The notes under the pieces are model-generated. The model was not told where the DNA came from. It did not search any database and was given only the letters and a program-made list of their open reading frames with translations. The position numbers and the translations under genes were made by a program. A DNA stretch of 64,000 bases from the NCBI RefSeq assembly GCF_046736345.1, contig NZ_CP157210.1, forward strand, positions 1,550,001-1,614,000. Direction: 5' to 3'. The DNA is from Hyphococcus formosus. GTDB taxonomy: Bacteria > Pseudomonadota > Alphaproteobacteria > Caulobacterales > Parvularculaceae. Each line of letters starts with the position of its first letter. Position 1 is the first letter of the stretch. Shown in pieces: positions 23,862 through 32,634 of this stretch.

Positions 23862-26444
23862 TTAGAACTTGATGGTAAGTCCTGCAGAAATTGACCGTCC
23901 ACGATCATAAGTCTGGAATTCAGTTCTGCCTTCCGGTGTTGCATCGCTAAGCTGGAATTCCTCATGACGTGTTGCGAGGAGATTCCGGCCACTCAGGCTG
24001 ATGGTCGCATCGGTGCCCAAGAGAACAACATCAATTCCGTATACGGCGTCAAGCTGTATGCCTGGTGTTTCGTAGACTGTCGGAATACCACCTGTCGGGC
24101 TTCCCCGTTGAAGGATACGTTCGTCAACCCAACCAAAGAGGACGGTAAACCGGTCATTCTCGCCTTCCCAACCAACTTGAGAATTCACGATGTGTTTCGG
24201 CGTACCCTGAAGCGGCTGTCCGGCAAGGCCGAACAATGTCGCATCTTCTGCAAAACCTGAAAGTGGGTTGATGACAACGTCGCCAGCTTCAACCTTAATT
24301 TCAGACTCGGTGAAGGTGTAGTTCACTGAGAAGATCCACTCACGGCGCTCGAACCAATCATTCCAAAGAATGTCGAAGCGCGTTCTGTATTCTGCTTCGC
24401 CACCAAATAGCTCAGCTTTCGGTGAGTTGATGAAGGTCGTGTCGAAGCTATCACCAGTCGTGGTAAAGAGGATTTCTTCAATCGGATTGTCGATTGTTTT
24501 ATAGAAACCCGCCAGCGTAATGAATTGATTACGCCCAAGGTAATATTCGAAACGCGCGTCGTAGTTTCTAAATTCGCTGTCAACAAGGAACCTGTTGCCG
24601 CGATATGACCGGTTTGTTTCCGGATCAAAGAACAACGACTGAGCAAGTTCGCGGAATTGCGGACGTGCAATAGTGTGTGAGTACCCTACCCGGAACTGCA
24701 TATTATCGGCAAAGTTCCAAGTGACCGTCGCCGTTGGAAGCCAATAATCATTATCCAGCGTCGTTGTAGAACCGATATTGCCGAAACGATCAGAGGTTTG
24801 GACAATTTGTTCTGCAGTTTCGTAACGCACACCAACATTCGCTGTGACCGTCGGAATGAGTTCGAAATCTGATTTGAAGTAACCCGCATGGGTCGTCATA
24901 GTCGCATCATATAGATCCGGCGTGAACGACGCATCCGAAAGGAAGAACCGAGACGGGTCGATATTGTCTGGCGAGAACAGATAGTCAGGACGTGCTGACT
25001 GAACATCTTCCGGAAGCGAGTTTCCGCCTGCGAAACGGAAAGAATAAATGTCGTAATCCCGTTCGTTGTCAGAGTATTCGTAACCAACAGAAACACTTGC
25101 TGCCCGTGGACCAGCAAATGGAATTTCGTAGCTAACATCCAGACCGCCGCTGAAAACGTCGTCGGTCAGGTATGAAAACTTCGTGCTTTGCTTGTTCGCG
25201 AATGAATAAACAGGATCAGAATCGACCGTATCGCGGAAGCGCATCAGGTTCCATTCATATGGAGAGTCCCGATTAGAGCGCGCAAACGCCGTACGCCATG
25301 TAATGTCGATATTCTCACCAACGCGCTGATCGCCAGAAAGCTGACCCATATAAAGCTGACGCTGAAGGAAGGTATTCGATTCTATCGTTACGAGCTGTGA
25401 ACCCGGCTGAGAACGATCGACACCTTCGTCAATCTGGGACTCTTTCAACGTTGAGTGAATATATAGACCCGTTGCGGTTACAGCACCGGTATCCCACTCA
25501 AGCGTAGCTGCAGCGAGACCGTTTACAGTCGCATCCATGCTTGTGGATTTTGTCTCAAAATCCGTATTCAGTGTACCAAGAATTGTTTGGCGTAGACCGT
25601 CACGGTTTGTCCATTCCTGATCGTAGCCGACAACACCAACAAGACCGAGACGAAGACCATCATTGAGGTCAATCGCGGTACCGGCATTGATAGATGCATC
25701 AAAGTTCGGACCAAGTGTTCCGTTTTGGATAACCGTAAGTGGCGAGTTAACGAGGCTTTCGCCGATCACTTCAACCTGACTGTCATCGAGGGACGCAAGA
25801 GGTGTTCCCGAGTTGACAACATCGGCAAGCGGATCAGGAAGGCTGCGAAGTCCGTCATCGTAACCCAAGAAATCGAGATCGCTACCGTTTACGAAAAGCC
25901 CGTTTTTCCCAGTGGTGATGAGATTTGCACCAATGCCGCCTTTGATGTTGAGGAAGCTCTCATCAGGAACACGAAGCGTGTTCAGGTCGATGACGCCGCC
26001 ACCAAATTCACCGGAGTAATCCGCTGAATAGGTTTTCTGAACGACTGCACCCGCGAGAACGTTAGATGGGAACAGGTCCAATGGCACCGTACGACGAAGC
26101 GGTTCCGGGCTTGGCAGCACAGAGCCGTTGAGGCGCGCAGAAGAGTAACGGTCACCAAGACCGCGAACATACGCAAAACGGCCGCCGACAACGCTAAGGC
26201 CGCTCAACCGCGTTAGAGCAAGCGCCGCGTTTTCGTCCCCGCTACGCTCAAGGTCATCAGCTGAAAGGAAGCTTGCTACCTGAGATGTCGCCCGCTGTGG
26301 TTCAGGAATATTCCGTCCCCGAACAACAATGACGTCCGATATACTGTCTTGTAATTCTTGCGCGTCCTGTGCGTTCGCCGCCTGAAACGTGGCCAGCGAC
26401 GTGCAACAGAGCAAAAGCGCTTTAATCTGTTTAGCTAGTGGCAT
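23862..26444 (-). CDS. TonB-dependent outer-membrane receptor (lipoprotein-paired type)
   Basis: An outer-membrane active transporter of about 860 residues. The start at 26444 (MPLAKQIKALLLCC) is chosen because the open frame above it passes through a stem-loop and lacks a ribosome site. The signal peptide ends near FQAANAQ-D. A plug domain follows (SDVIVVRGRNI, then YVRGLGDRYSSARLNGS and FPSNVLAGAVVQKTYSADY), then a 22-strand barrel ending in RGRSISAGLTIKF. The plug type is the one found next to large beta-helix lipoproteins, as here. The substrate is unknown; no siderophore signature is present. It lies downstream of the lipoprotein gene on one probable transcript. Confidence 0.9.
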   Translation of the reverse strand: MPLAKQIKALLLCCTSLATFQAANAQDAQELQDSISDVIVVRGRNIPEPQRATSQVASFLSADDLERSGDENAALALTRLSGLSVVGGRFAYVRGLGDRYSSARLNGSVLPSPEPLRRTVPLDLFPSNVLAGAVVQKTYSADYSGEFGGGVIDLNTLRVPDESFLNIKGGIGANLITTGKNGLFVNGSDLDFLGYDDGLRSLPDPLADVVNSGTPLASLDDSQVEVIGESLVNSPLTVIQNGTLGPNFDASINAGTAIDLNDGLRLGLVGVVGYDQEWTNRDGLRQTILGTLNTDFETKSTSMDATVNGLAAATLEWDTGAVTATGLYIHSTLKESQIDEGVDRSQPGSQLVTIESNTFLQRQLYMGQLSGDQRVGENIDITWRTAFARSNRDSPYEWNLMRFRDTVDSDPVYSFANKQSTKFSYLTDDVFSGGLDVSYEIPFAGPRAASVSVGYEYSDNERDYDIYSFRFAGGNSLPEDVQSARPDYLFSPDNIDPSRFFLSDASFTPDLYDATMTTHAGYFKSDFELIPTVTANVGVRYETAEQIVQTSDRFGNIGSTTTLDNDYWLPTATVTWNFADNMQFRVGYSHTIARPQFRELAQSLFFDPETNRSYRGNRFLVDSEFRNYDARFEYYLGRNQFITLAGFYKTIDNPIEEILFTTTGDSFDTTFINSPKAELFGGEAEYRTRFDILWNDWFERREWIFSVNYTFTESEIKVEAGDVVINPLSGFAEDATLFGLAGQPLQGTPKHIVNSQVGWEGENDRFTVLFGWVDERILQRGSPTGGIPTVYETPGIQLDAVYGIDVVLLGTDATISLSGRNLLATRHEEFQLSDATPEGRTEFQTYDRGRSISAGLTIKF

Positions 26445-26477
26445 GATTGATATCCCCGAAAATCTAAAAACAAGTGA

Positions 26478-26507
26478 GCGACGCTCCGGCGAAAACCGGA
26501 GCGTCGC
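26478..26507. promoter_or_regulatory. Strong stem-loop between lipoprotein and TonB receptor genes
   Basis: GCGACGCTCCGG (26478-26489) and CCGGAGCGTCGC (26496-26507) make a perfect 12-base stem with loop CGAAAA. It begins 13 bases after the lipoprotein stop and ends 34 bases before the receptor start. On the coding strand it is not followed by a clear T run, so it probably works as a partial terminator or as an mRNA-stabilising element that sets unequal expression. Confidence 0.8.
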
Positions 26508-26519
26508 ATTTTTCAATAC

Positions 26520-29333
26520 TTAACAAGGCGTACTTGCTTCGAGGCCGCAGCTCCAATCTGCCCACCAACGGTCATTCGCATCTTTGACCGCACCGATATA
26601 ATCAGTGTCTTCAAAGAATGGATCGCCGAGTGTTGTGAGATCGAACGCAGTCGCGGCTGCTTCATTCGGGCCGTTAATAAAGACATTAATCAGGCTGTTT
26701 GAAACATTCGTAGAGTTGTTTGCGTCAGCGTTAACCGAATCCACTGCCGCAGGCGTATCTGGAGACGCGTTGGTCAGTGACACACAGTCAAAGAGAACTG
26801 AGTTGAACGTTGGATCGGTCAGACCTGAGTATGATGATGGGTCTGTATCACCGGCTGTATCTTCCCACCGCAAGCAGCTTGAGTCGTAAGCAACGACACC
26901 GTTCAGGAAGCGACCAATGTGACCGGTATTGATCCGGAATGCGTTAGACCGTGCACCGACGACTGTGAAGTTGGCAATCGTTGGGTTTGTCTGAGGCGTA
27001 ACCGGGTTGTCCGCAACATCGAGCGTGCTCGACATTTCGAATGCGTTATCGCCACCAGTCGCACGCTGCGTGATGATCAGATACTGAAGGTTACCAGTCC
27101 AACCGTTATCGGTATCGAGTGAGTCATCGTCGTTACCGGTCAGAACAATGTTCTTAAGGTTCGCCGTACCGCCGAACATTTCGATGCCATCGTCAGAGTT
27201 GTTGTGGACCTGAACATACTCGATTGTAGTACCAGAACCGACACCAGCCATCGTAAGACCGTTCAGCTCGTTACCTTGTTGGTTGATCGCGAAGCCAGCG
27301 TGCTTGATTTGCGTGTAACGGATTGAACCGCTGCTGTCTGTCGCGTCCGAACCACCATAAGATGCTTCAGGGTTGGTCACGCCTTCAACAACGTTCGTGC
27401 ACTGGTTGGTGCCCGGTGTTGCGGCTGTCTGACAACGGCTGATCGGTGCGTCGCCAAGAACGACGATACCGCCCCACTCTGAGATCGCATTTTCAGGATC
27501 AGCTTGTGTGTCTTCAAGGTCAGCCTGTGACGTGAAGATTACTGGGTTTTGACGAGTACCGTTTGAGAAGATTTGCGAACCACGGTTCACAACGAGGTAG
27601 TCTGCGCCGCTGTTACCAAAGATAACCGCACCCGGCTCAATCGTTAGAACGGCTACGTCACCATTTGGCGCAGTACCGTCAGCACCAACGTCAACACCAA
27701 TGTCTACGCGACCTTCGAGCTCGTAGTAGTTCCCGCGTGTAAGTGTCAGGTCTTCAGTTTGAACACCCGCGACCGCACAAACATTTTTGCCGTCGATTTC
27801 ACCTGTCCGCGTTGTACCCGTTGGGCAGCTTGGTGCCGGGAAGAGCGCGAATGTCCAACCAGCGGCCCAGTTATTGGTCTCTGATTCCATCGGGCTGAAC
27901 GCACCGATGTAATCGGTGTCTTCAAAAAAGCTGCCTGGAAGTGTGGTCAGGTCAAACGCCGTAACGCCCTGCTCGTTTGGCCCAGGGAACATCATTGATG
28001 TCAGCGAGCTTGCACCAACAACATTGTTCGCATCGGCATTGACTGAATCAACCGCCGCCGGAACGTCTGGGCTCGCATCTGTAAGCGCGGCACAGTCGAA
28101 AAGAACAGAGTTGAATGTTGGGTCCGTCAAACCTGAATAGGAAGATGGATCCGTATCACCGGCTGAATCCTGCCAGCGGAAGCAGTTTGTGTCGTAAGCG
28201 ACAACACCGTTCAGGAACCGGCCAATGTGGCCTGTGTTGATGCGGAACGCATTTGAACGACCACCAACGACTGTGAAGTTCGCAATTGTCGGATTGGTTT
28301 GCGGCACCACAGGGTTGTCTGCGCCATCAAGCGTGCTCGACATTTCGAAACCGTTGTCGCCGCCATCGTCGCGCTGTTTAATTGCGAGATACTGAACGTT
28401 CCCTGTCCAGCCATTGTCTGTATCCAGCGAGTCATCATCGTTACCCGTAAGAACGATATATTTCAGGTTCGCCGTACCACCGAACATTTCGATGCCATCA
28501 TCTGAGTTGTTGTGGACTTGAACATTTTCGATCGTTGTTCCGTCACCAACACCAGCGAGTGTCAGGCCGTTTAGCTCGTTGCCTTGCTGATTGATCGCGA
28601 ACCCCGCAAAGCGGATCTGCGCATAGCGGATGATACCGCTGTCGTCATTTGCGTCTGAACCGCCATAAGAAGCCTCTGGGCTTGTGACGCCTTCAACGAC
28701 GTTTGTGCACTGGTCGGTGCCCGGTGTCGCAGCCGTCTGACAGCGGCTGATCGGTGCCTGACCGAGAACAACAACGCCGCCCCACTCAGAAATGTTTGAG
28801 CCGCCTGTGTCAGATGCGTCTACGGCCCGGCGCTCGATGTCGTTTTCACTGGTGAAAATGATTGGCGCGTCTTGTGTACCATCAGCGACGAGGCGCGAAC
28901 CGCGGTTAACAACGAGATAGTCAGCGCCACTTGCGCCGAAAACCGTCACACCCGGCTCAATCGTCAGGGTGCCGGCAGAGCCGCCCGGCGTCGCGCCGTC
29001 AGCGCCAACATCGATACCAACATCGACACGGCCGTTTAACTGATAAGCAACGCCGCTGACATATGGCAATGTCAGGTCGCCGAGAATTGAGCCAGAAATA
29101 TTACAAACCGTCAGGCCGCCAACGCTGGTGCCTGTTGTGAAACCAGTAGGACATTCGGCTGTGTTGCCATTGCCGCCGCCATTGTTGCCGCCGCCATTGT
29201 TGCCGCCGCCCGGAGGTGTTCCCGGATTTGTCGCACCCGGTGATTCGATGTTTTCGCCCTGCGTACAAGCAGCAAGAGCGAGAACGCCGACACCGGCTAA
29301 AAGAGTTTTTTGAAAATGTTTGAAGACGCGCAT
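26520..29333 (-). CDS. Large duplicated surface lipoprotein, predicted parallel beta-helix
   Basis: A 937-residue lipoprotein with lipobox LALAAC (Cys23), then a Gly/Asn-rich linker. The rest is two homologous halves (about residues 60-495 and 497-937). Each half starts with CPTG, carries TIEPG, GADYLVVNRGS, EWGG and APISRCQTAATPGT, then NNSDDGIEMFGGTANLK, LTGNDDDSLDTDNGWTGN and a FTVVG/NTGHIGRFLNGVVAYD stretch. The repeated short beta strands and Asn/Asp turns suggest a right-handed beta-helix. Homologues I know occur beside TonB receptors with this plug type, so it is probably the receptor's surface partner, catching the ligand. Each half has paired cysteines. Ligand unknown. Confidence 0.85.
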   Translation of the reverse strand: MRVFKHFQKTLLAGVGVLALAACTQGENIESPGATNPGTPPGGGNNGGGNNGGGNGNTAECPTGFTTGTSVGGLTVCNISGSILGDLTLPYVSGVAYQLNGRVDVGIDVGADGATPGGSAGTLTIEPGVTVFGASGADYLVVNRGSRLVADGTQDAPIIFTSENDIERRAVDASDTGGSNISEWGGVVVLGQAPISRCQTAATPGTDQCTNVVEGVTSPEASYGGSDANDDSGIIRYAQIRFAGFAINQQGNELNGLTLAGVGDGTTIENVQVHNNSDDGIEMFGGTANLKYIVLTGNDDDSLDTDNGWTGNVQYLAIKQRDDGGDNGFEMSSTLDGADNPVVPQTNPTIANFTVVGGRSNAFRINTGHIGRFLNGVVAYDTNCFRWQDSAGDTDPSSYSGLTDPTFNSVLFDCAALTDASPDVPAAVDSVNADANNVVGASSLTSMMFPGPNEQGVTAFDLTTLPGSFFEDTDYIGAFSPMESETNNWAAGWTFALFPAPSCPTGTTRTGEIDGKNVCAVAGVQTEDLTLTRGNYYELEGRVDIGVDVGADGTAPNGDVAVLTIEPGAVIFGNSGADYLVVNRGSQIFSNGTRQNPVIFTSQADLEDTQADPENAISEWGGIVVLGDAPISRCQTAATPGTNQCTNVVEGVTNPEASYGGSDATDSSGSIRYTQIKHAGFAINQQGNELNGLTMAGVGSGTTIEYVQVHNNSDDGIEMFGGTANLKNIVLTGNDDDSLDTDNGWTGNLQYLIITQRATGGDNAFEMSSTLDVADNPVTPQTNPTIANFTVVGARSNAFRINTGHIGRFLNGVVAYDSSCLRWEDTAGDTDPSSYSGLTDPTFNSVLFDCVSLTNASPDTPAAVDSVNADANNSTNVSNSLINVFINGPNEAAATAFDLTTLGDPFFEDTDYIGAVKDANDRWWADWSCGLEASTPC
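26530..29155. repeat. Internal 1.3-kb tandem duplication in the lipoprotein gene
   Basis: The approximate ranges 27,840-29,155 and 26,530-27,835 encode the two halves. Matching segments near 28705 and 27397 are 1,308 bases apart, with long runs of identical codons in both. The halves have drifted mainly at third positions, at the ends of each half and in a few loops. The boundaries given are estimates from protein motifs. Confidence 0.85.
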
Positions 29334-30161
29334 TTAAAGACCCCCGCGAGGTTACATGCATAGGAACTGGGACAGCCGTTGCCCCACGCAACGACACAGC
29401 GACGCGGATAGCGCAAAGGTGAAACGCTTTTGTGACAGAAAAAAAAGCTTTTATGACAACTTCGCAAAAGAGAATTTGAGCGCGCCAAAAGCGCACGACG
29501 TTCACCAGCGCAACAAAAACAGAAGCCAAACCCCGACGCTTCGCCCTCGATAAAACCTAAGGAAATACGGGGAATTTTATATGACAGATTTTTGAATGGC
29601 GCAGATAGTGCGCCCACTGAGCTATTGGCGACACTATCCAATAAATTTTTTTTCGAATTTCAACTTTGAACAACCCGAGGTGTAATTCCGCGCGCCAGAT
29701 TTCAACTATCAGTTGGCATTGCCGATTCATTTTGACAGGTCGACCGATTTTCTCCCTCACTGCCCGACCGCGATTCCCAAATTGAACCCAAGGCCGGCAG
29801 TCGTAACAAATGTGACTTTGGTGCCTATTAACCAGACCCGACCAAACCGACACGCCTGTACCGACCGAGGCCCTATTCTGGCCAAGGCTGGCGCAGCCCT
29901 CCCCATATCGGTTTTGGATTTTCGCTGGTGACCATGCTGCTTTTCACGGCATCCGGAAGCGTCGCCAAACTCCGCCTCGGTAGAGACCTTTCGTGCGGAA
30001 TATGGCCCCGAAGGGGTGTGGCATCAAAGTTGAGGCCATCAACTCCACCACCACATTGCCGCGATCAATTGTGAAGGATAGCCTGTTCACGTCGAGAAAA
30101 TGTGGAGTCAGAGTATTCAGGAGGCGAGCACACGCCGCGGCATATAGGGACCGAAGCAAAT
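29334..30161. other. Long intergenic region upstream of the lipoprotein gene
   Basis: An 828-base gap between the leftward lipoprotein gene and a rightward small gene. The left part must contain the lipoprotein promoter and holds a Pho-box-like direct repeat (29426-29459). The right part has open frames on both strands, none with a convincing ribosome site or codon pattern. No RNA gene was seen. Confidence 0.5.
29426..29459 (-). promoter_or_regulatory. Pho-box-like direct repeat upstream of lipoprotein/TonB operon
   Basis: GCTTTTGTGACAG (29426-29438) and GCTTTTATGACAA (29447-29459) are direct repeats 21 bases apart, separated by an A run. Read on the gene's strand they are CTGTCACAAAAGC and TTGTCATAAAAGC, close to the PhoB half-site CTGTCAT with an A-rich tail. 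True Pho boxes have an 11-base period; 21 is nearly two periods. It ends 93 bases before the start codon. Confidence 0.45.
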
Positions 30162-30500
30162 ATGGATCAAGCATCGATAAGTTATAGGGATGTAGAGCTG
30201 GATCACCCCACCCTATCAACGCTCGTAAACGTGTTTGAAAAGATGATCGGTTATCCGGAAGCTATTGATAATTCAATGTACGATTTGACGTCATTCGATA
30301 AGTTCAAAGCGTTGACGCAAAAGTTAAAAGATGCCGCAGAGCGCGAAGAAAGCGTTTCAACCATTCCAATGTCACAAAGCGAATGGACGACATATGAGGT
30401 TTACGCTTCACATGCATATGACTTGAAAGATGACCTAACAGCAGACGAGGTTGCTGTCATGGATGACATCAACGCCTTTAAAGGCGTCATCTTCAAATAG
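30162..30500 (+). CDS. Small acidic hypothetical protein
   Basis: A 112-residue protein I do not recognise. The start at 30162 (MDQASISYRDVELDHPT) is preferred to 30102 because the extra 20 residues are low-quality. It is rich in Asp, Glu and Ser and mainly helical (FDKFKALTQKLKDAAEREE), with no signal peptide or membrane segment. The last codons form a 16-base palindrome ACGCCTTTAAAGGCGT (30472-30487), which may act as part of a terminator. The upstream ribosome site is weak. Confidence 0.5.
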   Translation: MDQASISYRDVELDHPTLSTLVNVFEKMIGYPEAIDNSMYDLTSFDKFKALTQKLKDAAEREESVSTIPMSQSEWTTYEVYASHAYDLKDDLTADEVAVMDDINAFKGVIFK

Positions 30501-30537
30501 GATGCAACGGCATCAGCCCTTATTAATTTTGCACTTT

Positions 30538-30738
30538 TCAGAATTTGGTTTTGTCGCGATTTTTGCCGCTTCTATCAGCCAACTTTGACCAAGCAAGACC
30601 CAAAATCACGGACAACACGCCCAAAAAAACCGCAAACGCTGCCTTTAAAGGAGACAATATTTCGAGCTTAATCATTAGCACGAAAAACATTAGGATAAGG
30701 ATTATTGCTAAAACATCGACTACACGGCAGCGGCGCAT
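30538..30738 (-). CDS. Small two-helix membrane protein
   Basis: The start at 30738 (MRRCRVVDVLAII) is set by a GGAGAG ribosome site 7 bases upstream. The same frame stays open to 31074, but that part crosses a transposase relic and REP-like elements and is not credible. The 66-residue product has two hydrophobic segments (VVDVLAIILILMFFVLMI and FAVFLGVLSVILGLAW) and a basic tail (DRSGKNRDKTKF). Its function is unknown. Confidence 0.55.
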   Translation of the reverse strand: MRRCRVVDVLAIILILMFFVLMIKLEILSPLKAAFAVFLGVLSVILGLAWSKLADRSGKNRDKTKF

Positions 30739-30796
30739 AAACACTCTCCCAACATAATCTTCCGCAGCGGGGAATTCTGACGCATTCCCAGCAAGC

Positions 30797-30828
30797 GTAG
30801 GGCGGGATGAGCGTGTGCGATATCCGCC
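30797..30828 (+). repeat. REP-like element, copy 1
   Basis: A 32-base element starting GTAGGGCGGGATGAG and ending GATATCCGCC, with partial self-complementarity (GGCGG...CCGCC). An inverted, 26-of-32-identical copy is at 31013-31044. The two flank a transposase remnant. Confidence 0.7.
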
Positions 30829-30829
30829 A

Positions 30830-30970
30830 TCATAGTTCGCCCAGATGCGCTGACCGCCAGTCTTCAGCCGGAATGGCGATCGGCCGGCCGTATTCCTTTT
30901 CCAATCCTGCCAGGTTGATCGTGAAGAAATACGTTGCACCGAGAACATAAAGGCGGAGGTAGTTCGGCAT
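30830..30970 (-). pseudogene. Remnant of a REP-associated tyrosine transposase (RAYT/TnpA-REP)
   Basis: A 46-codon frame starting MPNYLRLYVLGATYFFTINL, the hallmark N-terminus of REP-associated tyrosine transposases of the Y1 (IS200-like) superfamily. The catalytic HUH and tyrosine regions are missing, and the frame stops after DWRSAHLGEL. It lies exactly between two inverted REP-like elements, the expected setting for this transposase class. It is a decayed or internally deleted copy and cannot be active. Confidence 0.65.
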
Positions 30971-31012
30971 ACCCTCATCATGCCCATTTCCGCGCTCTTG
31001 GTAAAGATGATC

Positions 31013-31044
31013 GGCGGGTATCGCATATGCTCAACCTGCCCCAC
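31013..31044 (-). repeat. REP-like element, copy 2 (inverted)
   Basis: On the minus strand it reads GTGGGGCAGGTTGAG through GATACCCGCC, matching copy 1 at 26 of 32 positions. Copies 1 and 2 face each other across the transposase relic. A half copy (first 15 bases, 14 matching) is at 33583-33597. Confidence 0.7.
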
Positions 31045-31114
31045 CGGCCGATGGCTGCTACTGACCGCAATCACTGAGCCGTTGCGGTCAGGACATATCT
31101 ACTACCCCGCGCGA

Positions 31115-31657
31115 TTACAGATCCGCGATAGGTCGTAAAGTTTCCACGATTTGCTCGGCAAGGGCCTCGTCGATTGGCTGGCCTTTTTCTGCATCAAACC
31201 GGTCATAGAATGAGCCAACGGAAAGAGTGGACAAAATTGTGCCGCCAAAAAACTGCGCGGAAGCCGCGAATGCTGCCAGCACTGATGCGCCGCCCATACC
31301 GCCGGGGGATGCAGAGAAAGCGACGATCTTTTTGTCATTATAGACCTTGGCGTCTATTCGCGAGACCCAATCAAATATGTTTTTATATGCCGCCGTATAC
31401 GAACCATTATGCTCCGCAAAGGAAACAATAATGACATCTGCGGCTTGAATTTTACCAAGGAACTGAGTGGCCGCGTCTGGGATACCGGTGTCGAGTTCGC
31501 GATCAGTGCTATAGATCGGCATTTCAAAATCATTTAAATCGATGATGTCGATTGCAGCCGAGGGTTTCGTATTGCCAAGCGTTTGGGCCGCGTATTCAAC
31601 GAGCCCTTTGTTGATCGATTGTTTTGAATTCGACGCAGCAAATGCAAGTATATTCAT
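31115..31657 (-). CDS. NADPH-dependent FMN reductase family protein
   Basis: A 180-residue flavodoxin-like oxidoreductase (FMN_red family) that reduces flavins, quinones or azo/nitro compounds using NAD(P)H. The FMN phosphate loop AASNSKQSINKGL is at residues 8-20, the ring-binding AEHNGSYTAAYKNIFDW near residue 81, and a GGMGGAS loop near 118. GGAGAAA precedes the ATG. It lies 27 bases after the pirin gene on the same strand, with a LysR regulator divergent from them, a common trio in proteobacteria probably answering to electrophile or quinone stress. Confidence 0.9.
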   Translation of the reverse strand: MNILAFAASNSKQSINKGLVEYAAQTLGNTKPSAAIDIIDLNDFEMPIYSTDRELDTGIPDAATQFLGKIQAADVIIVSFAEHNGSYTAAYKNIFDWVSRIDAKVYNDKKIVAFSASPGGMGGASVLAAFAASAQFFGGTILSTLSVGSFYDRFDAEKGQPIDEALAEQIVETLRPIADL

Positions 31658-31684
31658 GGTGGTTTCTCCGTTTTCTATGTTGCT

Positions 31685-32560
31685 TTAGTCAGCGATGGTT
31701 CCAAATTCTCCGGCCCTGAAGGCCTTTGTGACGGCCTCAATATCGGCCAATGTACTCATGGCGAATGGCCCTCTTTGTACGAATTTCTCTTTGATGCTTT
31801 GCCCTTCGATAAGAACAACCTGCCCGCCATCCGGGCTCGATAGCTCAACCGCAGTGGCGTCTATTGCTTGCAACGCAAGGGCTTGATTAGGCGTCAATCG
31901 GGTGGCTACGCCCGCAATCGTGACGAGCGCGTCGCCTGAGACAGGATGCACCCACACGCCATGCCCCTTTGGTAAATGATGGACGTAACGCCCCCCGCTG
32001 TTGAACTGCGCATCCAGAATTGTCAGGGGTAGAACCGGTGACGAGACGCCCTTTGTTTGATTGCTCTGCCCTAGCACCACACGCACACGGTGGTCATCAC
32101 CCTCAATCACCGGCATGTCTTTCACTTTCACATGAAGCGAAGACGGATCATCGAACTTTTGCGTTGCGGGTAAGTTGACGAATAATTGCAGGCCATGGGT
32201 CTTTGAACCGATTGTCGGCTTTTCATCGTGAAGACCGCCCTTACCGGCTTTCAGCCAATAAAGGTCACCGGGCAGGAGATCAATGTCATTGCCGAGTGAG
32301 TCGCGATTGTTGAACACGCCAACACTGTCTTCGAATAATATGGACACGGCGGAGATGCCCGCATGACCGTGTGGACCGAATGTTGGCTCGGTCATGGTGT
32401 AATGATCCACCATGATCAAAGGGTCCATCAGGCCGGCAAACGCTTCGTGTTTGAAACCCAGCGCATCGAACCCCGCTCCAATCCTGATCGCGCGGGCATC
32501 AACAGGCGAACCGATCACCGCGCCTCTAGACTGGCCATTGTTTGTCCTTTGAATGTTCAT
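31685..32560 (-). CDS. Pirin-family bicupin protein
   Basis: A 291-residue bicupin. Bacterial pirins bind Fe and some are quercetin 2,3-dioxygenases or regulators of central metabolism. The N-terminal domain holds PHGHAGISAVSILFEDSV and KAGKGGLHDEKPT, which supply the metal His/Glu set (HGHAG, then H in GGLHDEKP), followed by the second cupin. Divergent from the LysR gene; the start codons are 116 bases apart. It forms a pair with the FMN reductase gene downstream. Confidence 0.9.
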   Translation of the reverse strand: MNIQRTNNGQSRGAVIGSPVDARAIRIGAGFDALGFKHEAFAGLMDPLIMVDHYTMTEPTFGPHGHAGISAVSILFEDSVGVFNNRDSLGNDIDLLPGDLYWLKAGKGGLHDEKPTIGSKTHGLQLFVNLPATQKFDDPSSLHVKVKDMPVIEGDDHRVRVVLGQSNQTKGVSSPVLPLTILDAQFNSGGRYVHHLPKGHGVWVHPVSGDALVTIAGVATRLTPNQALALQAIDATAVELSSPDGGQVVLIEGQSIKEKFVQRGPFAMSTLADIEAVTKAFRAGEFGTIAD

Positions 32561-32634
32561 TTCCGTCGTCCTCTTCGGTTTTCATCAACATATTCGATAC
32601 AATGGGATTGAAAACTGCTAGGATTAGAACTTAT

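Noticed and set aside
26478..26516. TonB receptor start at 26516
   Set aside because: The frame would begin inside the stem-loop with no ribosome site; the signal peptide begins properly at 26444.
29944..30219. A 91-codon minus-strand frame overlapping the start of the small acidic gene
   Set aside because: No ribosome site, no recognisable domain, and it conflicts with the better supported gene on the plus strand.
30538..31074. A 178-codon open frame on the minus strand
   Set aside because: Only its last 66 codons have a ribosome site and protein-like sequence; the rest runs through REP-like elements and the transposase relic.
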